DNA of 64,000 nucleotides from NCBI RefSeq assembly GCF_001613935.1, contig NZ_LQCI01000007.1:83943-147942 (forward strand). Reading direction: 5' to 3'. This document shows positions 7,686 through 14,887 of this stretch, one piece after another (within the stretch, counting starts at the first letter, position 1; each line of letters begins with the position of its first letter). The position numbers and the translations under genes were made by a program. The notes below the pieces were generated by a model. It was not told where the DNA came from. It saw nothing but the letters and a program-made list of their open reading frames with translations, and did no database searches. The stretch is from Amycolatopsis regifaucium. Lineage in GTDB: Bacteria; Actinomycetota; Actinomycetes; Mycobacteriales; Pseudonocardiaceae.

Positions 7686-9149
7686 TCACCCGCCCTTGGT
7701 CACGCTCAGCAGGTGCGCTTTGAAACCCGCGCCGTAGGTGGCGGTCGGGGTGCCGGCGTAGTCCTGGATGAGGACGTTGCCTCCGCTGCAGCCCCACGGG
7801 TTCCACGTCCACGCCGTATACCCGAGGCCGTGCGCGTCCAGCCACGCCGTCACCTGGTCGAGGTAGTCGTGCGCGCACGAGTCCTGGCCGATCTCCCCGG
7901 CGTGTACCGGAACCTGTGCGGCGACCGCGCCGATCTGGCCGTCCCAGCAGGTTGAGGTCTTGCAGGCGTTGAAGTTGTACGAATGCCATGACGCGACCAC
8001 GTTGTTCAGCGGGTCGATCGGCCGGTAGGTCAGCCACTGGGAGAGGTCGTTGGTCCAGGTGAGCCCGGCGGTCATGACGACGTTCGTCGCGCCGGTCGCG
8101 CGGACCGCGTCGAGAAGGTCCTGCATCCCCGCCACCTCGTAGCCGATGCCGGTGCACTGGCCGCCGTCGCGGAGGCAGCGCCACTCGTCGGCCGCGTTCG
8201 CCCAGTTGTCGGCCGCGTCCGGGTAGGGCTCGTTGAACAGGTCGAACACGACGGCGTCGTTGCCCTTGAACGCGGTGGCGACCTGAGTCCAGAACGCCGG
8301 GGTGTGCTGCCTGCTCGGCATCGGTTTCTGGCAGGTGGCGTTGACGTCCGCACACGCCGACACGTTTCCGGTGTACTGCCCGTGTGTCCAGTGCAGGTCG
8401 AGAATGGGGTTGATGCCGTTGACCACCAACAGGTTCACGTAGTCCCTGACCGCTTGCTGGTAGGCGGGCCCGCTGGGCGAACCGGACAGGCCCAGCCAGC
8501 AGTCCTCGTTCAGCGGGATGCGCACCGCGCGGATGTGCCAGGTCTTCATCGCGTCGACCGACGCCTGATCGACCGGGCCGCTGTCCCACATGCCCTTGCC
8601 CTGCACGCAGGCGAACTCGCCACTGGCGCGGTTGACGCCGAGCAGCCGGTGGGCCTTGCCGTCGGCGGTCAGCTGGTTCCCGGACACCTTCAACGCCGGC
8701 GCGGGCCCGCCGGCTGGCGGCTCGGTCGGTGGGCCACCGGTGCAGGCTGCGCCGTTGACCGCGAACTCCGACGGCGTGCCGTTGCTGCCGCTATAGGAGA
8801 AGTTCGCGCCCGGTTGAACACTGCCACCGGCCGCGATGGTGCCGTTCCACGTCTCGTTCCGCACGGTGAGCTGATTGCCGGACTGCGACCAAAGGCCGTT
8901 CCAGCCCTGCTGAAGAGTCTGATTACCGGCGTAGGAATACGTCAGGGTCCAGCCGTTGACGACCGTGGTGCCGAGATTCGCGATGGTCACGGAGACGCCG
9001 AAGCCCGAGCCCCAGTCCTTCGCGGTGTAGTCCACACGGCAGGCGAACGCCGCAGCCTCGGTACTCGCTCCGGAGACCGGTGTCCCCGACAGCGCCACGG
9101 CGGCGCAGGCGCTCGCCACGACGAGGAGTTTTCTCGCTGTCACACCCAT
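7686..9149 (-). CDS. Secreted cellulase, CBM2-GH5 endoglucanase
   Basis: A 487-residue secreted enzyme. The Sec signal peptide (MGVTARKLLVVASACAAVAL) is followed at about 35-130 by a family 2 carbohydrate-binding module with the surface tryptophans (DWGSGF, NGWTL, NETWNG). A Pro/Gly-rich linker (GGPPTEPPAGGPAP) leads to a GH5 catalytic domain. The acid/base sits in NEPYPD and the nucleophile in HAGEIGQDS. It should cut internal beta-1,4 bonds of cellulose outside the cell. The start is the ATG at 9149, because AAGGAG lies five bases upstream; the GTG at 9155 overlaps that ribosome site. A CebR operator lies 34 bases upstream. Confidence 0.93.
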   Translation of the reverse strand: MGVTARKLLVVASACAAVALSGTPVSGASTEAAAFACRVDYTAKDWGSGFGVSVTIANLGTTVVNGWTLTYSYAGNQTLQQGWNGLWSQSGNQLTVRNETWNGTIAAGGSVQPGANFSYSGSNGTPSEFAVNGAACTGGPPTEPPAGGPAPALKVSGNQLTADGKAHRLLGVNRASGEFACVQGKGMWDSGPVDQASVDAMKTWHIRAVRIPLNEDCWLGLSGSPSGPAYQQAVRDYVNLLVVNGINPILDLHWTHGQYTGNVSACADVNATCQKPMPSRQHTPAFWTQVATAFKGNDAVVFDLFNEPYPDAADNWANAADEWRCLRDGGQCTGIGYEVAGMQDLLDAVRATGATNVVMTAGLTWTNDLSQWLTYRPIDPLNNVVASWHSYNFNACKTSTCWDGQIGAVAAQVPVHAGEIGQDSCAHDYLDQVTAWLDAHGLGYTAWTWNPWGCSGGNVLIQDYAGTPTATYGAGFKAHLLSVTKGG

Positions 9150-9182
9150 GGACACTCCTTGTGCTCGGTGAGCCGATCACTC

Positions 9183-9196
9183 TGGGAGCGCTCCCA
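9183..9196. promoter_or_regulatory. CebR-type operator, 14-bp palindrome
   Basis: TGGGAGCGCTCCCA is the perfect palindrome recognised by CebR/CelR, the cellobiose-responsive LacI repressors of Streptomyces and Thermobifida. Its place just before the cellulase start predicts repression lifted by cello-oligosaccharides. No cebR gene is in the window. Confidence 0.9.
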
Positions 9197-9268
9197 GAGT
9201 GGTCTCGTTGACCGATCGGGGGAGGTCCTGTCAATTCCGGGCGCAGCTCCAGACGGGAATTCATCCAC

Positions 9269-9314
9269 CCGCCGATCGGCGATTAGGCCGGGTGGGCCAA
9301 TCGCCGATCGGCGG
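9269..9314. terminator. Terminator after the PoxB-type gene
   Basis: Perfect 16-bp inverted repeat (CCGCCGATCGGCGATT and complement) with a 14-base loop, 65 bases beyond the stop at 9379 on the minus strand. It separates that transcript from the cellulase promoter. Confidence 0.75.
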
Positions 9315-9378
9315 GCTGAGGTGCCGGATCCGCTACCGACACGATCACACAGTGGACAGGCGCGGCGAGGCGGTGTCC

Positions 9379-11118
9379 TCAAAGGCGCGGGATGTTGCGG
9401 AGGTTGGCCCGGGCGAGGTCGATCATCCGGCCCACCCCACCTTCGAGTACGACCTTGCTCGCGGCCAACGCGAAGCCACCGAGCTGACCTGCGGTGATGT
9501 GGGGCGGGACGGACAACGCGTTCGGATCCGTCACGACATCCACCAGCGCGGGACCGTCGTGGCTCAGTGCCTCCTTGAGCGCCGGACGCAGCCGGGTCGG
9601 CTCGGTCACCCGCTCGGCACGCAATCCCGCGCCACTGGCGATGGCGGCGAAATCCACCGGCCGGTGATCGGTCTGATAGTCGGGCAGGCCGTCCACCAGC
9701 ATTTCCAGTTTCACCATGCCGAGCGAGGAGTTGTTGAACGTCACGATCTTGACCGGAAGATCGTGCAAGGCCACGGTGAGCAGCTCGCCGAGCAGCATGC
9801 CGAGTCCTCCGTCGCCGGACATCGACACGACCTGGCGTCCCGGGTAGGCGAACTGCGCGCCGATGGCGTGCGGCAGGGCGTTGGCCATGGTGCCGTGCAG
9901 GAACGACCCGATGACCCGGCGGCGCCCGTTGGGCGTGAGGTACCGGGCCGCCCAGACGTTGCACATGCCGGTGTCGACGGTGAAGATCGCGTCGTCCGCG
10001 GCGAGTTCGTCGAGGAGGTCCGCGGCGAACTCCGGATGGATGGGCACATGCCGTTCGACGTTGCGGGTGTAGGCGTCGACGACCTGTTCCAGCGTTTTGC
10101 AGTGCTCGCGCAGCATGCGGTCCAGGAACCCGCGGTCGGTCTTGCGGCGCAGCAGCGGCCGCACGGCCCGCAGGGTCTCCCGTACGTCGCCGTGTACCGC
10201 CAGTTCCAGCGGGGTGCGCCGGCCGAGCCGGGTCGCGTCGTGGTCGACCTGCACGGTCCGCGCCTGCGGAAGGAAGGAGTCATAGGGGAAATCGGTTCCG
10301 AGAAGGACCAGGAGATCCGCGTCGTGCATGGCCCGGTAGCAGGCGCCGTAGCCGAGCAGGCCGCTCATTCCGACGTCGTAGGGATTGTCGTACTGGATCC
10401 ACTCCTTGCCGCGCAGGCTGTGGCCGACCGGAGCCTGCACGGTTCCGGCCAGCTCCATCACCTCGGCGTGCGCGCCGCGCACCCCGGCACCGGCGAACAA
10501 GGTGACGGTCTCGGCTTCGTTGATCAACTCGGCGAGCCGGGTCACCTGCGGCTCAGGCGGCACGACCGTCCCGTGCTCGGTGACCGGCGTCCCGTGCCCG
10601 GTGGGCGAAACGGCGTCGAGGTGCGCGATGTCGCCGGGCAGCACCAGCACCGATACCTCGCCGCGGGACAACGCGTGCTGCATGGCGATCCGCAGCACCC
10701 TCGGCAACTGAGCGGGCCTGCTGATCTGCTCGCAGTAGCCACTGCAGTCGACGAACAGCCGTTCGGGATGGGTCTCCTGGAAGAAGCCGGTCCCGATCTG
10801 ACCGGACGGGATATGCGAGGCGAGCGCGAGAACCGGGGCTCCCGTGCGGTGCGCGTCGTAAAGTCCTTGCACCAGATGGGTATTGCCGGGACCGCAGCTA
10901 CCGGCGCACACCGCGAGCCGTCCGGTCAGCTGGGCCTCGGCGGCCGCGGCGAACGCGCCCGCCTCCTCGTTGCGGACGTGCACCCATTCGATGCCCGGGG
11001 TGCGGCGGATCGCGTCGACGACGGGGTTGAGGCTGTCTCCGACCACGCCGTAGATCCGTTCCACCCCGGCCTGCACCAGGACTTGGACGAATTGCTCGGC
11101 GACGTTGGGCTTGGCCAT
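9379..11118 (-). CDS. poxB: Pyruvate dehydrogenase (quinone) / pyruvate oxidase, PoxB type
   Basis: A 579-residue thiamine-diphosphate enzyme that converts pyruvate to acetate and CO2 and passes electrons through FAD to quinones. The N-terminal part is close to E. coli PoxB: GVVGDSLNPVVDAIR, the catalytic Glu in RNEEAGAFAA, then CAGSCGPGNTH and FFQETHPERLF. The ThDP/Mg motif is GDGGLGMLLGEL with a following NN pair. The start is the ATG after GAAGGGG; a GTG three bases earlier is possible. It is a single gene on the minus strand with its own terminator. An acetolactate-synthase relative is less likely because the PoxB-specific blocks are kept. Confidence 0.88.
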   Translation of the reverse strand: MAKPNVAEQFVQVLVQAGVERIYGVVGDSLNPVVDAIRRTPGIEWVHVRNEEAGAFAAAAEAQLTGRLAVCAGSCGPGNTHLVQGLYDAHRTGAPVLALASHIPSGQIGTGFFQETHPERLFVDCSGYCEQISRPAQLPRVLRIAMQHALSRGEVSVLVLPGDIAHLDAVSPTGHGTPVTEHGTVVPPEPQVTRLAELINEAETVTLFAGAGVRGAHAEVMELAGTVQAPVGHSLRGKEWIQYDNPYDVGMSGLLGYGACYRAMHDADLLVLLGTDFPYDSFLPQARTVQVDHDATRLGRRTPLELAVHGDVRETLRAVRPLLRRKTDRGFLDRMLREHCKTLEQVVDAYTRNVERHVPIHPEFAADLLDELAADDAIFTVDTGMCNVWAARYLTPNGRRRVIGSFLHGTMANALPHAIGAQFAYPGRQVVSMSGDGGLGMLLGELLTVALHDLPVKIVTFNNSSLGMVKLEMLVDGLPDYQTDHRPVDFAAIASGAGLRAERVTEPTRLRPALKEALSHDGPALVDVVTDPNALSVPPHITAGQLGGFALAASKVVLEGGVGRMIDLARANLRNIPRL

Positions 11119-11188
11119 CACGACCCCTTCGATGCTCCGGCGGCGGGACTACGTTCATGATCCACGTGCGGGCGCCGCCTCGCAGGTC

Positions 11189-11779
11189 CTAGCCGAGCGC
11201 GGCCGTGGAGCCGACGACGACGCCGTAAAGATCACCGATCGTGGCGAGTGCCGCACGGTGCTGTTCCGCCGCGGTCACCGTGCCGGCGACGGACGGGAGC
11301 GAGCGCGTGGCGCAGGCGGCCGCCACCACGGTCGGGGTGTTCCCGCGCAGGAACGCGCCTTCCGCGGTGAACGTGACGCACATATGGGTCATGAACCCGG
11401 CCACGACGACGTCCTGGTGCCCGGCGGCGTCGACCAGTTCCCCCAATGGTGTCCCGACGAACGAGTTCGGCGCGGTCTTCACCACGACCTGTTCACCCGG
11501 AAGGGGAGCGACGCGCTCGTGGATCCGGCCGATGTCCTGCCCGAGGTCGTACGGGCTGCCCTCACCGCCGTCGTGCATGACGTGGATGACCGTCGCGCCC
11601 TCCGCGCGAGCACGCGCCAGCAACGTGGCGGCCTCGTCGAGCGCCGCTTCCCAGCCGTCGAGTTCCATCACGCCGCGCGTGTAGGTGTTCTGGTAATCGA
11701 CGAGGATCACCGTCGCGTCCGAGAGTGCCGCGGGGGCCGTCGGCAGGTCGCTGATTTCGCGGAGAGTGGTGCTGGTCAT
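11189..11779 (-). CDS. Isochorismatase-family cysteine hydrolase
   Basis: A 196-residue alpha/beta hydrolase of the isochorismatase/nicotinamidase superfamily. The three catalytic positions are visible: Asp in ILVDYQNTY, Lys in VVKTAPNSF and Cys in THMCVTF. AAGGAAA precedes the ATG. It is divergently paired with a GlxA-type regulator gene, an arrangement often seen for this enzyme class. The substrate (an amide or isochorismate-like compound) is not predictable. The regulator and the palindrome at 11820-11859 probably control it. Confidence 0.87.
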   Translation of the reverse strand: MTSTTLREISDLPTAPAALSDATVILVDYQNTYTRGVMELDGWEAALDEAATLLARARAEGATVIHVMHDGGEGSPYDLGQDIGRIHERVAPLPGEQVVVKTAPNSFVGTPLGELVDAAGHQDVVVAGFMTHMCVTFTAEGAFLRGNTPTVVAAACATRSLPSVAGTVTAAEQHRAALATIGDLYGVVVGSTAALG

Positions 11780-11819
11780 CGTGTTTCCTTCGCTTTCCGT
11801 CGGTACGGCTAACATCGTG

Positions 11820-11859
11820 GCTGACCCGATCCGAGATCGAGATACGGATTCGGGTCAGC
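11820..11859. promoter_or_regulatory. Inverted repeat between divergent hydrolase and regulator genes
   Basis: GCTGACCCGATCCG (11820-11833) and CGGATTCGGGTCAGC (11845-11859) are complementary with one extra base. The repeat lies midway between the divergent starts at 11779 and 11900, where an operator for the AraC-type regulator would be expected. Confidence 0.55.
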
Positions 11860-11899
11860 AATGGTCGAGATCGGCCGACATCCACGGGAAGGGGGATCG

Positions 11900-12877
11900 A
11901 TGAGCGCTCCGAGGGTGGCCGTCCTGGCGTTCGAGGGGATCAGTCCGTTCCACCTCGCCGTGCCGTCGCTGGTCTGGGGACCCGAAGCCCCGGCGGGCGA
12001 CATGGAGCCGTGGCCGATCACGGTCGTCGCCGCGAAGCCGGGCTTGCTCGCCACGAGCGCCGGCTATTCCATCGACGTTTCCGCGGACCTCGGCGCGCTC
12101 GCGGACGCCGACATCGTCGTCGTGCCGTGGTGGTCCGATCCGGAAGCCCCGACGCCCGCGCCCGTCTCCGCCGCGCTGCGGACCGCGCACGAACGCGGAG
12201 CACTCGTCGTCGGGCTGTGCTTGGGGGTCTTCGCCCTCGCGGATGCCGGCATCCTCGACGGTCGCGCGGCGACCACCCACTGGAAATGGGCCGAAACGTT
12301 CCGGAGGCGCTTTCCCGCGGTGGAGTTGCGTCCTGAAGACCTGTATGTCGACGAGGGCGACGTCGTGACCGGCGCGGGCGCGACCGCCGGGATCGACACC
12401 TGTCTTCACTTGCTCGCCCGCCGGGCCGGGCAGGTCGTGGCCAACCGTGTCGCCCGGCGGATCGTCGCCGCGCCGCACCGGCCCGGTGGCCAGGCTCAGT
12501 TCATCGAGCTCCCTGTCCCCGCCCCGGACGAGGATCCGCTCACCCAGGTGATGAGCTGGGCGCAGTCCCATCTCGACGGACAGCACAGCATCGACAGCCT
12601 CGCCGCCCGAGCCCATATGAGCAGGAGTACGTTCACCCGCTCGTTCCGAGCCCGCGCCGGGACCACCGTTCACAATTGGCTTGTCGCCCAACGCCTCGCG
12701 CGGGCGCGGCACCTTCTCGAGACGACCACGCTCGGCATCGACGCCGTCGCCGCACAATCCGGCTTCGGGACGTCTGCCCGCCTTCGCGAGCACTTCGCCG
12801 CCGCGCTGGGCACGACGCCGACCCGCTACCGGGTCGAGTTCTCCGCCGAATCCCGGGCTAGGGCCGCCGCGCGATAG
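11900..12877 (+). CDS. GlxA-family transcriptional regulator (DJ-1/PfpI plus AraC HTH)
   Basis: A 325-residue regulator. The first 190 residues form a DJ-1/PfpI-like domain (start MSAPRVAVLAFEGISPF; elbow region VVGLCLGVFALADAG with Cys). The last 100 form an AraC/XylS double helix-turn-helix (IDSLAARAHMSRSTFTRSFRA and IDAVAAQSGFGTSARLREHF). GGAAGGGGG precedes the ATG. It is divergent from the isochorismatase gene and is likely its regulator. The 3' end overlaps the convergent membrane-protein gene by 20 bases. Confidence 0.88.
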   Translation: MSAPRVAVLAFEGISPFHLAVPSLVWGPEAPAGDMEPWPITVVAAKPGLLATSAGYSIDVSADLGALADADIVVVPWWSDPEAPTPAPVSAALRTAHERGALVVGLCLGVFALADAGILDGRAATTHWKWAETFRRRFPAVELRPEDLYVDEGDVVTGAGATAGIDTCLHLLARRAGQVVANRVARRIVAAPHRPGGQAQFIELPVPAPDEDPLTQVMSWAQSHLDGQHSIDSLAARAHMSRSTFTRSFRARAGTTVHNWLVAQRLARARHLLETTTLGIDAVAAQSGFGTSARLREHFAAALGTTPTRYRVEFSAESRARAAAR

Positions 12878-13370
12878 CGGCGACGAAGGCGATGATCGCG
12901 GTCAGCGTGCCGAAGATCGTGGTCAGCCCGACGGCGATACCGGTCGCCTTGTGGAACCCGAACACGAAGTCGAGCTGGGAACCGAAACTCACGCCGTGCG
13001 CCAGCGGCGAGAAAACCAGGTTCATGATCACGAAGAATACGTTGATGGCGCCCAGCGTCCACGCGCCCGCGACCGTACGCAAGAAGGTGAACACGGCGAG
13101 GACCACCAGCAAGCCCGCCGAGCAGAACCCGCCGACCACGTTGATCCACACCCCGCTCGGCCAGGGCTCCGGGAAGTTGTTCACGAGGATGTTGGCGACG
13201 GCGAACCAGACGAGCAGGCCGGCGGTGAGCAAAGCGAGCAGACCGGCGAGTATCGAGGCGACGGGGTTCGCGCGCAGCCGTACGGGCGCGCCGAACTGCT
13301 GGGGATAGCTCGGTGGCGGGTAGCCCTGCTGCGGCTGACCGTGTGGTGGATTCGCCTGGTGTGGCTGCAT
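12858..13370 (-). CDS. Proline-rich four-helix membrane protein
   Basis: A 170-residue protein. About 35 N-terminal residues are rich in Pro, Gln and His (QPQQGYPPPSYPQQ), and four hydrophobic segments follow, in the pattern of small actinobacterial membrane proteins with a cytoplasmic Pro-rich head. A TAACCT box seven bases before the ATG indicates a leaderless mRNA. The family is not assigned beyond this. It is convergent with the GlxA-type gene. Confidence 0.72.
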   Translation of the reverse strand: MQPHQANPPHGQPQQGYPPPSYPQQFGAPVRLRANPVASILAGLLALLTAGLLVWFAVANILVNNFPEPWPSGVWINVVGGFCSAGLLVVLAVFTFLRTVAGAWTLGAINVFFVIMNLVFSPLAHGVSFGSQLDFVFGFHKATGIAVGLTTIFGTLTAIIAFVAAIARRP

Positions 13371-13440
13371 TCGCAGGAGGTTACTGGGGTGACTGTGCGG
13401 AGCCGACCCGGGACAGCCCGGTTATGCCATATTGGGTCAT

Positions 13441-14166
13441 ATGCCTACCGCTCCCGAATATTCCGACGAGGCAGTGGAAAACGACTACGACAAGTTTGCC
13501 GAGGCGTATGCGGCCGAAAACGAGACGAGTCTGAACAACGCCTACTACACGCGGCCCGTGATCCTGGACCTGGCGGGCGACGTGGCAGGCCGACGAATCC
13601 TCGACGCCGGGTGCGGGGCAGGTCCGATTTTCGCCGGCCTGCGGGACCAGGGCGCCATCATGACCGGCTTCGACTCCAGCGCCAAGATGGTGGAGCTGGC
13701 CCGGAAACGGCTCGGCCCCGACGCGGCACTGCGAGTCGCCGACCTGAGCGCACCGTTGCCGTATCCCGACGGCGCGTTCGACGATGTCATCTCCGCCCTG
13801 GTGCTGCACTACCTGGAGGACTGGTCCGCGCCTTTGGCCGAGATCCGTCGCGTGCTGAGGCCCGGTGGCCGGCTGATCCTGGCGGTCAACCACCCCTTCA
13901 TCTTCAAACTGCTGTATCCGGAGGCCGACTATTTCGCGACCGTCCAGTGGTCGGAGGAGTACACCTTCGACGGCGAGAAGGCAGTGCTCACCTTTTGGCA
14001 TCGCCCACTGCATGCGATGAGCGACGCTTTCACCGCGGCCGGCTTCCGGACCGTCGTCATCAGCGAGCCATACCCGGCGCCAGGTGCCAGGGAGCGGTTC
14101 CCCGACGAACTCGCCGGGAAGACCGCCTTCCTGAGTTTCCTGTTCTTCGTACTCGAGGTCGTCTGA
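13441..14166 (+). CDS. Class I SAM-dependent methyltransferase
   Basis: A 241-residue methyltransferase. SAM-binding motif I is ILDAGCGAGP, with the acidic residue of motif II in MTGFDSSAKMVELARKR and motif IV/V regions FDDVISALVLHYLEDW and VLRPGGRLILAVNHP. It belongs to the methyltransferase-11 group, whose members act on small molecules; the substrate is unknown. A CATATT box ends seven bases before this ATG, so transcription should begin at the start codon. A TTG nine bases earlier would fall inside that promoter. Downstream lie two gene remnants. Confidence 0.85.
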   Translation: MPTAPEYSDEAVENDYDKFAEAYAAENETSLNNAYYTRPVILDLAGDVAGRRILDAGCGAGPIFAGLRDQGAIMTGFDSSAKMVELARKRLGPDAALRVADLSAPLPYPDGAFDDVISALVLHYLEDWSAPLAEIRRVLRPGGRLILAVNHPFIFKLLYPEADYFATVQWSEEYTFDGEKAVLTFWHRPLHAMSDAFTAAGFRTVVISEPYPAPGARERFPDELAGKTAFLSFLFFVLEVV

Positions 14167-14176
14167 ACGGATCTCG

Positions 14177-14318
14177 TCACCGCCGCATCAGGCCGATCAT
14201 GCAGTCGTGGCCGGTCGGCAGCTCCCGGACCCGCTCGCCTGCCGGGACAGGACGCCGGGTGATGCCCGTCGGCTGGCCCTCGACACAGTGAATGTGGGTA
14301 CGCGGGATCGTGTTCGGG
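14177..14318 (-). pseudogene. C-terminal remnant of an alpha/beta hydrolase
   Basis: The frame IPRTHIHCVEGQP..RRPVPAGERVRELPTGHDCMI reads like the C-terminal strand and catalytic-His region (GHD) of a small esterase-type alpha/beta hydrolase. The N-terminal three quarters, including the nucleophile elbow, are absent, and the sequence upstream is the remnant of a regulator. It is probably what is left after a deletion. Confidence 0.45.
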
Positions 14319-14334
14319 ATCGGTGATCCCGAAC
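14312..14334. other. Short perfect hairpin between two remnants
   Basis: GTTCGGGATC and its complement flank a three-base loop, exactly where the hydrolase and HxlR remnants meet. It may mark the deletion junction or be a relic operator. Confidence 0.5.
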
Positions 14335-14502
14335 GCGCGGGATCCTGACGCGCACGGTTCACAACGTGATGCCGCCCCACGTCAGCTACGAGCTGACCAC
14401 GATGGGCCGGACCTGAGCGAAGCCACCGCACCGCTGCCCGAGTGGACCATCACTCACCTGCCGCGTATCAACGACGCCCGCGCGTTGTATGACAACCGCT
14501 AG
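14333..14502 (+). pseudogene. HxlR-family regulator remnant with a frameshift
   Basis: The frame GILTRTVHNVMPPHVSYELT followed by TMGR is the wing region of an HxlR winged-helix regulator (usual form TRTVHPTVPPRVEYxLTPLGR). It stops one codon later. Adding one base there restores LSEATAPLPEW and THLPRINDARALYDNR up to a stop, the normal HxlR C-terminus. The N-terminal half is missing. So the gene has lost its 5' half and also carries a one-base deletion. Confidence 0.65.
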
Positions 14503-14828
14503 GTCGCTACGTCGCCGACCTGCCGAGAACCTGGCGTCGACCAGGCAAAACGCTCTCAGATGGCCGCTGAGCACCGAAACCCGCCCGCCCGGTGTCATCA
14601 CCCCGGCGAACGAGGATTTGTTCGGGCGCGGTTCGCGATCCCTAGGACCCCAGTTTTTCGCGCCTCAATGCGGCCGTTGACAGCCGTGCAAACCAGCGGC
14701 GATCCATGTCTGGCGACACTCAGTTATAAGAGGCATTATCACCGTGTCTCGCTCCCTGGTTAGTTACGCGTGCCAGGTTAGATAAAACGGTTAAGCGTAA
14801 CGCGTAACGTGCAACCTTTGACACGAAA
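14503..14828. other. Non-coding stretch, AT-richer than its neighbours
   Basis: No supported gene. From about 14700 the base composition is less GC-rich, with repeated TTACGCGT/ACGCGTAA-like words (14763-14815). It has the look of an old promoter region or of transferred DNA. Confidence 0.4.
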
Positions 14829-14866
14829 AGGCCGGTTTCCCTGCTGAAAAGCAGCGAAACCGGCCT
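14829..14866 (-). terminator. Terminator with GAAA tetraloop
   Basis: Stem AGGCCGGTTTC/GAAACCGGCCT extended by CTGCT/AGCAG and capped by GAAA, 21 bases beyond the minus-strand stop at 14888. The long stem and stable tetraloop mark a strong intrinsic terminator. Confidence 0.85.
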
Positions 14867-14887
14867 AAGGGACTCGTGTTCGGATAT

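Noticed and set aside
8304..11160. Long plus-strand open frames opposite the cellulase and poxB genes
   Set aside because: They are mirror frames of real minus-strand genes in GC-rich DNA; no motifs, Arg/Gly/His-rich composition.
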